Notes: generated by a model not told the origin, from the letters alone. Positions 6,569-14,294 are shown, counted from the stretch's first letter. The stretch: DNA of 20,248 nucleotides from an uncultured Cuneatibacter sp. (GCA_934234215.1 CAKQHB010000037.1:1-20248), one strand, 5' to 3'. Program-made: numbers and translations.

Positions 6569-8029
6569 ATGAAGAAAAATATTTTATTTGCCGCATCGGA
6601 GTGCGTGCCTTTTATCAAGACCGGTGGTCTGGCGGACGTCGTCGGATCTCTGCCGAAGTACTTTGACCGAAAAGAGTACGATGTGCGCGTGATCTTGCCG
6701 AAGTATCTGTGCATTCCGGAAAAATTCCAGAAAGAGATGCGGTATGTGACCCATTTTTATATGGATTTTTGCTGGCGGAATCAGTATGTCGGCATCCTGC
6801 AGACGGAGCGGGATGGTGTGACTTATTATTTCCTAGACAGTGAGTTTTACTATGGCGGTTCCTGGCCGTATTCAAATATGCTGGAAGACATTGAGAAGTT
6901 TTCCTTCTTTTCCAGAGCAGTGCTGAGTGCACTGCCGCAGATTGGTTTCCGCCCGGATGTGATCCACTGCCACGACTGGCAGACCGGACTGATCCCGGTA
7001 TATCTGAACGATGATTTTCAGGGAGATCCGTTCTTCCGCGGAATTAAGACGATCTTTACGATCCACAACCTGAAGTTCCAGGGTACCTGGGATGTGGCAA
7101 CGATCCGCAACATTACCGGACTTTCGGATTACTATTTCACCAGTGACAAGCTGGAGTGTTATGAGAATGGTAACTTATTAAAGGGTGGACTTGTTTATGC
7201 AGACCGGATCACGACGGTAAGCCGCACTTATGCAAAGGAGATCCAGACCGAGTTTTATGGCGAGCATCTGGATGGACTGCTGCGGGCACGTTCTTCGAAG
7301 CTTTCCGGTATTGTAAATGGTATCGACTACAGCTTCTACAATCCGGAGACAGACAAAGACATCGCGGCAACCTATTCTGTTTCGGATCGTAAGGAGAAGA
7401 AGGCAATCAACAAAGCAGCTCTGCAGAAGGAGCTGGGTCTGAAGGAAGATCCCGATGCATTCATGATCGGAATTGTTTCCCGTCTGACGGATCAGAAGGG
7501 ACTGGATCTGGTGCAGTGTGTTCTGAATGAGATTTGTGCAAAGGACGTACAGCTTGTTGTTCTCGGCACCGGCGAGTGGCGCTATGAGCAGATGTTCCGC
7601 AGTATGGCGGAGGCACATCCGGCGCGGATTTCGGCTAATATCTTTTATTCCGAGGCATTGTCCCATCGGATCTATGCAGGCTGTGATGCATTCCTGATGC
7701 CGTCTCTGTTTGAGCCGTGCGGACTGAGCCAGCTGATGAGCCTGCGCTATGGCACACTTCCCATTGTCCGGGAGACTGGCGGTCTGAAGGATACCGTAGA
7801 GCCGTATAATCAGTACACAGGACAGGGAACCGGTTTCTCCTTCACAAATTATAATGCACATGATATGCTGCATGTCATTGAACTGGCAAAGGAAGTATAT
7901 CAGGAGCATCGCGAGGCGTGGGAGGCATTGTCTGACCGTGCGATGAGACAGGATTTCTCTTGGAAGAAGTCTGCAAAGGAATACGAGGAATTGTATCATG
8001 AACTTCTCACTGAAGAAGAGACAAAATAA
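6569..8029 (+). CDS. glgA: Glycogen synthase (ADP-glucose type)
   Basis: A 486-residue GT5 glycosyltransferase that transfers glucose from ADP-glucose to the growing alpha-1,4-glucan. The ADP-glucose-binding KTGGLADV motif starts at K17. The N-terminal GT5 half carries VIHCHDWQTGL and IFTIHNLKFQG. The C-terminal GT-B half carries IGIVSRLTDQKG and the catalytic-site motif PSLFEPCGLSQ with E382. The start at 6569 follows GGGGAGG (6556-6562) with 6-nt spacing. An in-frame ATG at 6500 would add 23 residues that look non-conserved and would start ahead of the promoter. No other glycogen gene (glgB, C, P) is in the window, so glgA is a single-gene unit here. Stored glycogen commonly supports sporulation, so its place next to spo0A may be more than chance, but that is speculative. 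Confidence 0.96.
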   Translation: MKKNILFAASECVPFIKTGGLADVVGSLPKYFDRKEYDVRVILPKYLCIPEKFQKEMRYVTHFYMDFCWRNQYVGILQTERDGVTYYFLDSEFYYGGSWPYSNMLEDIEKFSFFSRAVLSALPQIGFRPDVIHCHDWQTGLIPVYLNDDFQGDPFFRGIKTIFTIHNLKFQGTWDVATIRNITGLSDYYFTSDKLECYENGNLLKGGLVYADRITTVSRTYAKEIQTEFYGEHLDGLLRARSSKLSGIVNGIDYSFYNPETDKDIAATYSVSDRKEKKAINKAALQKELGLKEDPDAFMIGIVSRLTDQKGLDLVQCVLNEICAKDVQLVVLGTGEWRYEQMFRSMAEAHPARISANIFYSEALSHRIYAGCDAFLMPSLFEPCGLSQLMSLRYGTLPIVRETGGLKDTVEPYNQYTGQGTGFSFTNYNAHDMLHVIELAKEVYQEHREAWEALSDRAMRQDFSWKKSAKEYEELYHELLTEEETK

Positions 8030-8040
8030 AAAAGAATCAA

Positions 8041-8068
8041 AAAGGGTAGGCTGTTTGCCTGCCCTTTT
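8041..8068 (+). terminator. Intrinsic terminator of glgA
   Basis: AAAGGGTAGGC (8041-8051) pairs with GCCTGCCCTTT (8057-8067, one G-T wobble) around loop TGTTT and continues into a T-rich tail. It lies 11 nt after the glgA stop codon and directly before repeat copy 3. Confidence 0.85.
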
Positions 8069-8072
8069 ATTT

Positions 8073-8208
8073 CTTTATAGGAAATGGCGTTGCATTTCCT
8101 ATAAAGCAAAAAAGCGTTCCGCGTGGATGCGCACTCGCGCGAAGAAGAAATTTGTCGCTTCGCGACCCGCCGCAGGCGGAGAATCCTGCGGAGCAGGATT
8201 CTGTTTTT
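8073..8208 (+). repeat. Structured dispersed repeat, copy 3 (complete, structurally covarying)
   Basis: Same order of parts as copy 2. A 13-bp hairpin CTTTATAGGAAAT (8073-8085) pairs with 8094-8106, followed by the A-rich linker and the conserved block 8126-8151, which is identical in copy 2. Then come GTCGC/GCGAC (8154-8166), CCGCC/GGCGG (8167-8179) and GAATCCTGC/GCAGGATTC (8181-8201) with a TGTTTTT tail (8202-8208). Against copy 2, one pair of the first stem, three pairs of the CCGCC stem and four pairs of the last stem differ with both sides changed together. The element separates the glgA terminator from the downstream membrane-protein gene. Confidence 0.9.
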
Positions 8209-8231
8209 ATGCGCTAGAACTCGTTCTCTAC

Positions 8232-8918
8232 ATGTGGTTTTTGGCAGAAGATGCGCTGAATCAGACATGGCTGCTGCCATCCGACACTGTAAAGTACATT
8301 TCCATCTGTCTGTGCGCGGCGTTTGCATGGGTGCAGTACGGACGGCTCTGCAGGAAGGGGAACGCTGACCGCATCTGGATGCCGCTGGCACAGGTGCTGA
8401 TCCTGCCGGCGGACTGGATTTTATTGTTTCACAATGAGTGGACTGCCATCGGGATCGGATTCTTTCTGGCGGTACAGGTGTGCTACGGCATTCGTCTGAT
8501 GCAGCGGGAACGACAGGATACGGGGAAAACGATGAGGGAAATCATTTGCTGGTATGTTGTGTGCACGCTTGGTCTGATCGGATTTCTTCTATTGTTTGAG
8601 GAGTGGCTGATCCGGGATCTGGAACCCGTAGTATTGCTGGGACTGGTATACGGAGCCTTTTTTGTGCACCACATCATTCTGGCGGTGAGGCAGCTTGTCC
8701 GCGGACCGGAAAAACAGACGGTTCTGTTCGCAGTTGGTCTGATCCTGTTTTTCCTGTGCGACGTTCATGTGGCATATTGGTTTGGCACCTGTCAGGGAAT
8801 GTTTGTCGGAGCGGCACAGCGCTATGGAGAAGCGTTTGCGTGGTTTGCCATGTGGCTGTTTTATCTGCCGGGGCAGATGCTGCTTATGCGCAGCAACTGG
8901 TACCCGGTAGAAAACTAA
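8232..8918 (+). CDS. Hypothetical multi-pass membrane protein (start uncertain, 5' end abuts repeat)
   Basis: Taken from ATG 8232 this is 228 residues with about seven hydrophobic helices and short charged loops (RRLCRKGN, RLMQRERQ). It is not confidently assigned. The late segment LFFLCDVHVAYW with a following aromatic helix recalls the YhhN/TMEM86-like fold, but only weakly. The start is unclear: ATG 8232 has no ribosome site and cuts the first hydrophobic helix, whose beginning (ALELVLYMWFLAED) lies upstream in frame. The frame stays open back through the repeat to inside glgA, with an in-frame ATG at 8127 that also lacks a ribosome site. The repeat appears to have replaced the native promoter and start region. 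The gene converges on the minus-strand amidase gene with a 5-nt gap. It may be expressed from the repeat, by read-through, or not at all. Confidence 0.65.
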   Translation: MWFLAEDALNQTWLLPSDTVKYISICLCAAFAWVQYGRLCRKGNADRIWMPLAQVLILPADWILLFHNEWTAIGIGFFLAVQVCYGIRLMQRERQDTGKTMREIICWYVVCTLGLIGFLLLFEEWLIRDLEPVVLLGLVYGAFFVHHIILAVRQLVRGPEKQTVLFAVGLILFFLCDVHVAYWFGTCQGMFVGAAQRYGEAFAWFAMWLFYLPGQMLLMRSNWYPVEN

Positions 8919-8923
8919 CAGGG

Positions 8924-9682
8924 TCAGGACGTCAAAAAGGTGCTGTATCCGGCGGCACGGAGCTGCTTTTCTGCCTGCACAGCGGCTTCCATTGTCGGAT
9001 AGCTGCCGACCTGAACCTTGTACAGACCGTCGGTATATAAGATGTAAGCGGGAAATCCCTCCTGCAACAGCTGGTTTTGCTGTTGAGTTGCCAGTTCTCG
9101 CACACGGAAAGCACCAACCTGCACCTGCCAGGTCTGCCCGCCAGCGGGATCTGCCTGAATCGTTTCCAGAATCCCGTCTGCAATCGACTGCGCTATAGCA
9201 GAAAACTGGCTGTCAAAGAGCTCATTGTCCGCTTCATTGTCGATGAATCCGGCTTCCACGAGGATGGCGGGCAGATTTGTGCGCCGCAGAACCACAAGTC
9301 CGGGACGGGAGATGACGCCGCGGTTCGCAAAGCCAAGGGACGCCAGTTGCTCGTTGATGTTTTCAGCAATTTCGACTTTGTCACCGGTCTGGTCGTAGAC
9401 GAGAGTTTCCACACCGCTTGCACTGCCGGGATCGGCGGAGGCATTGCGGTGGAGGGAGACGAACAGATCCGCGCCAGACTGATTGCCGATCTGTGCCTTT
9501 TCATAAGGAGTCTGATAAATGTCCGTGGTGCGGGTGTAGACTGTGTCGATGCCGTTTTGTTCGAGAATGGAACCGAGTTCCAGCGCCAGTGCCAGCGTAT
9601 CGTCTTTTTCTTTGCGGTCGCCATAGACTGCGCCGGGATCTCTTCCTCCATGCCCGGCATCCACAATCACGCGATATGCCAT
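8924..9682 (-). CDS. N-acetylmuramoyl-L-alanine amidase (Amidase_3) with C-terminal SPOR domain
   Basis: A 252-residue zinc amidase that cleaves the bond between MurNAc and L-Ala of peptidoglycan. The Amidase_3 fold spans about 1-175, with zinc ligands H11 (DAGHGG), E25 and H78 (SLHRNA), and catalytic E143 (LVEAGFI). A SPOR domain (about 184-252, WQVQVGAFRV to YSTFLTS) binds glycan strands lacking stem peptides. The start at 9682 is chosen because GGAG (minus strand, 9692-9689) sits 6 nt upstream. An ATG at 9694 has no ribosome site. There is no signal peptide or membrane helix, which suggests release into the spore or mother cell compartment during sporulation rather than normal secretion. 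It lies 68 nt after the SleC-like gene and is probably co-transcribed with it. Confidence 0.93.
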   Translation of the reverse strand: MAYRVIVDAGHGGRDPGAVYGDRKEKDDTLALALELGSILEQNGIDTVYTRTTDIYQTPYEKAQIGNQSGADLFVSLHRNASADPGSASGVETLVYDQTGDKVEIAENINEQLASLGFANRGVISRPGLVVLRRTNLPAILVEAGFIDNEADNELFDSQFSAIAQSIADGILETIQADPAGGQTWQVQVGAFRVRELATQQQNQLLQEGFPAYILYTDGLYKVQVGSYPTMEAAVQAEKQLRAAGYSTFLTS

Positions 9683-9750
9683 AAAAATCTCCATTCAAAT
9701 TTCTGTCACATCCAGTATATGAGAAGAAACGGCGGGCTGTGCAGAAAAAA

Positions 9751-10998
9751 TCAGGGATTCAGCTCTGCAATTCCGGTGACGCCTACATAGATCTGACTGA
9801 TGCGATACCAGGTGGAGAAGTCGGTGACGCCGGTTTGGGGAAGCCCGAAGATGGACTGAAATTCCCGCACAGCAGCCGCAGTTGCAGCACCGTAGATCCC
9901 GTCTTCGGTTAAGGTAGGAATGGCAGAGTACACACCGGCGATGACATTGAGCTGCTCCTGCAGCTGCCGCACCTTTTGCCCGGAGCTTCCGATGGTCAGA
10001 TCATAGCCGGGCCACGAAATGGGGATTCCGGAGATCTCCTCGGCGGTGTTGATATATATGCTGTTTCCATAATAATTGCGCAGAATCTCGATGGGACTGT
10101 AACCGGCATCTCCCAGCGCTTTGCTGCCCCACTGACTCATCCATTGGGGACAAGTGACTTGTCTGCCATCGCAATATTGCGTCAGGATTGGCTGTCTGAC
10201 ATTGGGGAACGACAGGTATTGATCGAAGATCTCATCGACAATGACGGAGATTTCCTGAAAGATATTGCGGCCGTAGATCCATTTGTGATCGTAGGCAGTG
10301 GAGGAGGTGATTGTGAAATTGTATCCTTTGCTGCGATACCATTCGGTGTAGACCCGGTTCAGCGTAAAAGACAGGATGGCAAGGACATTGGCGATAATGG
10401 TTGCCCGCGGCCAGGTGGCGTAGATCTCGCTGCAGGCAACGTTTTTGATATAATCCCGATAAGGAACGTAATAGTCCGGGGCATTGCTGTTTGAGGGCGT
10501 ACCGTCATGGACAACGATAGTCTGGGGAACAACAACTCGGGACAGCACGATCTCTCCGCTGCTGCGGATCGGCTTGATGGCATCCTCCGGAATTTTTGGA
10601 GGATAATCGCCAAACAGTGTGTTCGGCGGGATGTCGATCTGTTCAGACAGGATCGGACTGCTTTCGTTCGTGCGTGTCAGGCGCACCGGCTGGCGGGACA
10701 CTGTGTCTGCAAACAGCTCGGAACCGGTGATCTGCGCGGAGAAGAAGCCGGAGGCGCGGATGTTGATGGAATAGTCCGCAAAAGGCTGTGGTTTGCCGGG
10801 AGACTGGCTGTAGGAGAGAGGCGGTGTGGGAAGTGTCAGTAGCTCCGTCTGACCGGAAGCGTCGGTGGATACATCCGCGAGAATTTCTGAGGGATTTGCC
10901 GGATCGTAGATCTGGACATTGGCACCGGGAATCGGAAATTGTGTTTCCGAAGAAAGCACGGTCACCTGCAGGGTACCGGTGGAAGATGCAGAAGGCAT
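9751..10998 (-). CDS. SleC-like spore cortex-lytic protein with peptidoglycan-binding domain
   Basis: A 415-residue protein resembling clostridial SleC, which degrades spore cortex peptidoglycan at germination. An N-terminal beta-rich, carboxypeptidase-regulatory-like region (about 8-110, TLQVTVLSSETQFPIPGANV) precedes the segment DYPPKIPEDAIKPI. The central SpoIID-like domain runs from VPYRDYIKNVACSEIY (from about 178) to YCDGRQVTCPQWMSQWGSK and GYSPIEILRNYYG (275-311). A C-terminal peptidoglycan-binding repeat (about 332-412) contains GSSGQKVRQLQEQLNVI and DGIYGAATAAAVREFQSIFG. The start is ATG 10998, preceded by GGAG at 5 nt. An ATG at 11037 lacks a ribosome site. No classical signal peptide is seen. 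Csp proteases, which activate SleC in Clostridium perfringens, are not in the window. It is the first gene of a minus-strand pair with the SPOR amidase. A CATAATA at 11089-11083 (minus) could be a sporulation-sigma -10, with low confidence. Confidence 0.88.
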   Translation of the reverse strand: MPSASSTGTLQVTVLSSETQFPIPGANVQIYDPANPSEILADVSTDASGQTELLTLPTPPLSYSQSPGKPQPFADYSINIRASGFFSAQITGSELFADTVSRQPVRLTRTNESSPILSEQIDIPPNTLFGDYPPKIPEDAIKPIRSSGEIVLSRVVVPQTIVVHDGTPSNSNAPDYYVPYRDYIKNVACSEIYATWPRATIIANVLAILSFTLNRVYTEWYRSKGYNFTITSSTAYDHKWIYGRNIFQEISVIVDEIFDQYLSFPNVRQPILTQYCDGRQVTCPQWMSQWGSKALGDAGYSPIEILRNYYGNSIYINTAEEISGIPISWPGYDLTIGSSGQKVRQLQEQLNVIAGVYSAIPTLTEDGIYGAATAAAVREFQSIFGLPQTGVTDFSTWYRISQIYVGVTGIAELNP

Positions 10999-11059
10999 AA
11001 AAACTCCGGAAAAAGGATTTGCTACAACATATGTCAAAAAAGAAAAATAGTTCCGGCGG

Positions 11060-11088
11060 TTGTGGAAGTGGCGAGATTATGGTATTAT
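11060..11088 (+). promoter_or_regulatory. Promoter of the aminotransferase-like gene
   Basis: An extended -10 (TGGTATTAT, hexamer at 11083-11088) has a weak -35 TTGTGG (11060-11065) at 17 nt. The start of transcription is near 11095. The -10 overlaps a CATAATA on the other strand upstream of the SleC-like gene. Confidence 0.6.
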
Positions 11089-11166
11089 GTATTTATCTGG
11101 GCTTTACATAAGAATCGGCTTTGCGATAAACTCAAAAAAGAGCGCAAAGCGGATGGAGAGGACACT

Positions 11167-12369
11167 ATGAAATATCGCTATTCGGAACAACTGAAAAATC
11201 TGACAGCTAGGGAGATGAAAGACTGGTTTGGTCTGTATCAGGAAAGTGCGCGGGTGAACCTGTTTGCGGGAGATCCGGCAGAGTCGCTTTTGCCGACGGA
11301 AGAACTGGGACAGATTGCAGCAGACTATTTTCAGAACCCGGAGAAGGCAGGCCTTCTCTATGAGACAGGTTTTGGATACGGTGCATTGCGAGTGCAGCTG
11401 GCAGCTTACGCCAGACAGGTTCTTCACATCGGCAGCGGCGAGGACAGCATTCTCATCACAGAAGGCGTGCGGCAGGCATTTTATGCGATCTGTCAGGTGT
11501 TTTGCAATGAGGGAGATGGAATTCTCTGCGACCAGCTGACAGCACCGTTTGTGCTGATGACGGCAAAGCAGCAGGGGCTTTCAGTTGTGCCGGTGGAGAT
11601 GGACAATCAGGGCATGGTTCCGGAGCGGTTGGAGGCCATCTTAAAGACCCATCCCGGTGTCAAGCTCATTTATCTGAGCTCGGAGTTTCAGGTGCCCACC
11701 GGTGTGACGATCCAGGAGGAGCGGAGAAAGAGACTGTGTGAGGTTGCAGAGCAGTATGGTGTTATGATCGTGGAAGATGCGTCTGTCAGTCAGATGCGTC
11801 TGTATGGTGAAGATCTGCTGCCGATCAAGGCATTTGACACGCAGAGCACGGTGATTTATCTCGGCAGCTTTTCACAGGTATTATCGCCGGGACTTCGTGT
11901 GGGCTATGTCATTGCGGGGGAGGATGTGATTCATCGCCTTGCAGCCTATAATCAGACACATGGGGCAGGAGCAGCACCTTTTTCCCAGATGCTTTGTGCC
12001 GAATATCTGAAGAAGTATTCATTGACTGAGCGGATTGATGCATTGTGCGAGCAGTACCGCAGTCGGTATGAGCAGATGACGACACAGATTGAGCAGAAGT
12101 TTCCGGAGGATATTTATTTTTCCCAGCCGGATGGCGGACTGTATCTGTGGTGTACTGATGTGTCGGAGCAGGTGAACGCAACGAGACTGGCGAGCCGCTT
12201 ATATGAAAAGCATGGCATCCGGATCGCAGCGGGCGATCTGTTTGCTGCAGAGGAGGGCATCGCACAGAGTTCCTTCTGCCTGAATTATACGAAGTACGAG
12301 GCGGAAGAGCTGACGGAAATTCTGGATCTGATTGCGGCAGAATTAAAAGAAATGATGCCCGGCTATTGA
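11167..12369 (+). CDS. Aminotransferase-fold (PLP fold type I) protein lacking the catalytic lysine, probable pseudoenzyme
   Basis: A 400-residue protein of the class I/II aminotransferase fold, closest in layout to the 2-aminoadipate/MocR-type aminotransferase group, without an N-terminal DNA-binding domain. Alignable family motifs are visible: ILITEGVRQAFY, FQVPTGVTIQEERRKRL, IVEDASVSQMRLYGE, IYLGSFSQVLSPGLRVGY and PDGGLYLWC. Active-site positions are changed. The Schiff-base Lys of SFSK is Gln237 (CAG at 11875-11877), the Tyr of EDDPY is Val207, the Asn of NPTG is Val176, and the carboxylate-binding Arg of RLNF is Cys371. The pyridine-ring Asp (D204) and the phosphate-binding serines and R244 remain. 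The start at 11167 follows GGAGAGG (11155-11161), and longer upstream frames lack a ribosome site. It lies 60 nt before pyk, with no terminator between. The function is unknown; a PLP-binding sensor or regulatory subunit is possible. Confidence 0.88.
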   Translation: MKYRYSEQLKNLTAREMKDWFGLYQESARVNLFAGDPAESLLPTEELGQIAADYFQNPEKAGLLYETGFGYGALRVQLAAYARQVLHIGSGEDSILITEGVRQAFYAICQVFCNEGDGILCDQLTAPFVLMTAKQQGLSVVPVEMDNQGMVPERLEAILKTHPGVKLIYLSSEFQVPTGVTIQEERRKRLCEVAEQYGVMIVEDASVSQMRLYGEDLLPIKAFDTQSTVIYLGSFSQVLSPGLRVGYVIAGEDVIHRLAAYNQTHGAGAAPFSQMLCAEYLKKYSLTERIDALCEQYRSRYEQMTTQIEQKFPEDIYFSQPDGGLYLWCTDVSEQVNATRLASRLYEKHGIRIAAGDLFAAEEGIAQSSFCLNYTKYEAEELTEILDLIAAELKEMMPGY

Positions 12370-12396
12370 GATCCTTTCTATATTAAAAATATATCA

Positions 12397-12410
12397 GCGG
12401 GAAAGCCCGC
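12397..12410 (+). other. Short GC hairpin in the pyk leader
   Basis: GCGGG (12397-12401) pairs with CCCGC (12406-12410) around AAAG, 7 nt before the AGGAA ribosome site of pyk. It could influence translation or mRNA stability. No convincing promoter was seen in the 60-nt gap, so pyk may also be read from the upstream gene. Confidence 0.4.
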
Positions 12411-12429
12411 GGAAAGCAGGAACTGATTT

Positions 12430-14175
12430 ATGAGAAAAACAAAGATTATCTGTACCCTTGGACCGGCAACGGACAATGAGGCCGTGCTGAAAGGTCTGAT
12501 GGAAAACGGCATGAACGTGGCGCGTATCAACATGTCCCACCAGAGCCATGCAGATCAGAAGGTTCGCATCGATACAGTGAAGAGATTGCGGGAAGAGCTG
12601 AATCTGCCGGTTGCGATCCTCATCGACACAAAAGGACCGGAAATCCGCCTTGGTGTTCTGAAAGAAAAAGTAGAGCTGCAGAAGGGACAGACCTTTGTTT
12701 TGACGACGACAGAGTGTGAGGGCGATGTTACGCATGCTTCTATCACCTGCAAGGAGCTGCCGGGGGATGTCTCTGCCGGTGAGCACATCCTGATTGATGA
12801 TGGTCTGATTGACCTGTTAGTGGAAGATGTATGCGGAACAGAGATCACGTGTAAAGTATTAAACGGTGGTATGATCTCCTCCAGAAAGGGAATCAATGTT
12901 CCCGGGGTCAAGCTTTCCATGCCTTTCATGAGTGAACAGGATTGCTCTGATATCGCATTTGCCTGTGAGGTGGATGCAGATTTCATCGCGACTTCCTTTA
13001 CGAGACGTGCGGATGATGTGCTGCAGGTTCGCAGAGAGCTGGAGAAGAATCACAACTACACGATGCGCATTATTGCAAAGATCGAGAATCAGGAAGGTGT
13101 TGACAACCTGGACGAGATTCTGAAAGTGGCAGATGGCATTATGGTAGCTCGTGGTGACATGGGCGTTGAGATTGCACTGGAAGATATTCCTTCTATTCAG
13201 AAGACAATGATCCGCAAGGCATACAACATGGGATTGCAGGTGGTAACGGCAACACAGATGCTGGATTCCATGATGAAGAATCCTCGCCCGACGAGAGCGG
13301 AGACTACCGATGTCGCAAATGCGATCTATGACGGTACAAGTGCAATCATGCTTTCCGGTGAGACAGCTGCAGGCGCATATCCCATCGAGGCATTAAAGAC
13401 CATGTCCCGTATCGCAGAGCGCACGGAACAGGAGATCGACTATGTAAAGCGTTTCCGTTCCCGTGATATTTCTCAGGACGTTCCGAACGTAACGAATGCA
13501 ATCTCTCATGCGACCGTTACAACCGCACTGGATCTGGGGGCATCCGCAATTCTGGCGGTTTCCAAGTCCGGACGCACGGCACAGATGATTTCCAAGTTCC
13601 GTCCGTCCTGCCCGATTATCTGCTGTACGACCAGCGAGAAGACACTGAGACAGATGAATCTGTCCTGGGGTGTTGTTCCGGTTCTGTCCAAGGAGCAGAA
13701 GTCCGTGGATCAGCTGTTTGACCATGCGACAGATCTGGCAGTTCAGACCGGTCTTGTACAGAGCGGCGAGCTGGTTGTCATTACGGCGGGAGCGCCTCTG
13801 GGCGTATCCGGCACCACTAACCTGTTAAAGGTTCAGCTGGTTGGCAACATTTTAGTACAGGGAAAAGGGGTCAATAAATTAAAGACCGTTGGTAATCTGT
13901 GCGTTGTCCGGGATGCAGACGAAGCGAGAGAAGTGTTTCGTTCCGGCGACATCCTTGTAATTCCGGAGACCGATAACTCTTTACTGCCTCTGATGAAGGA
14001 AGCAGCCGGTGTTGTCACCGAAAAAGAAGGCTTAAATTCTCATGCGGCCGTTGTGGGCATGGCATTGGAAAAGCCGGTCATGGTGGGCGCTGTGAATGCA
14101 ACGAGCCTGCTGAAATCCGGCACAACTGTTACACTGGACTGTGAAGACGGCGTTGTAACATTCAAACAGAATTAA
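12430..14175 (+). CDS. pyk: Pyruvate kinase with extra C-terminal domain
   Basis: A 581-residue pyruvate kinase that makes pyruvate and ATP from phosphoenolpyruvate and ADP. The barrel carries ARINMSHQSH, DTKGPEIRLG with E71 (Glu at this position is typical of K+-dependent enzymes), catalytic K217 (MRIIAKIENQEG) and GIMVARGDMGVEI. The signature region is ATQMLDSMMKNPRPTRAE. The allosteric C domain follows to about 470. After it comes the extra C-terminal PEP-utiliser-like domain found in Bacillus and many clostridial enzymes (about 475-581), with GLNSHAAVVGMA around H538. The ATG has AGGAA about 8 nt upstream. It follows the aminotransferase-like gene and is closed by a strong terminator. Confidence 0.98.
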   Translation: MRKTKIICTLGPATDNEAVLKGLMENGMNVARINMSHQSHADQKVRIDTVKRLREELNLPVAILIDTKGPEIRLGVLKEKVELQKGQTFVLTTTECEGDVTHASITCKELPGDVSAGEHILIDDGLIDLLVEDVCGTEITCKVLNGGMISSRKGINVPGVKLSMPFMSEQDCSDIAFACEVDADFIATSFTRRADDVLQVRRELEKNHNYTMRIIAKIENQEGVDNLDEILKVADGIMVARGDMGVEIALEDIPSIQKTMIRKAYNMGLQVVTATQMLDSMMKNPRPTRAETTDVANAIYDGTSAIMLSGETAAGAYPIEALKTMSRIAERTEQEIDYVKRFRSRDISQDVPNVTNAISHATVTTALDLGASAILAVSKSGRTAQMISKFRPSCPIICCTTSEKTLRQMNLSWGVVPVLSKEQKSVDQLFDHATDLAVQTGLVQSGELVVITAGAPLGVSGTTNLLKVQLVGNILVQGKGVNKLKTVGNLCVVRDADEAREVFRSGDILVIPETDNSLLPLMKEAAGVVTEKEGLNSHAAVVGMALEKPVMVGAVNATSLLKSGTTVTLDCEDGVVTFKQN

Positions 14176-14183
14176 AAACAATC

Positions 14184-14226
14184 AAACGGGGAAGCGACGG
14201 GGAAAGCCGGTCGTTTCCTCGTTTTT
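14184..14226 (+). terminator. Strong intrinsic terminator of pyk
   Basis: A 15-bp stem (14184-14198 with 14210-14224, two G-T wobbles) ends in a T-tract (14222-14226), starting 8 nt after the stop codon. Confidence 0.92.
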
Positions 14227-14294
14227 GCTTCCGAAAGGGCATTTTCGCCAGAGGAAGCTGTGAGAAAAAATTGCTTTTTGTGAGAAAAAGTGAC

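Noticed and set aside
1..8208. CRISPR array made of the repeated segments
   Set aside because: The copies are kilobases apart, only three in number, and made of hairpins without regular spacers; no cas genes are present.
10939..11166. Upstream extension of the aminotransferase-like frame
   Set aside because: It crosses the promoter and the divergent gene start, and looks unlike the family; ATG 11167 has a good ribosome site.
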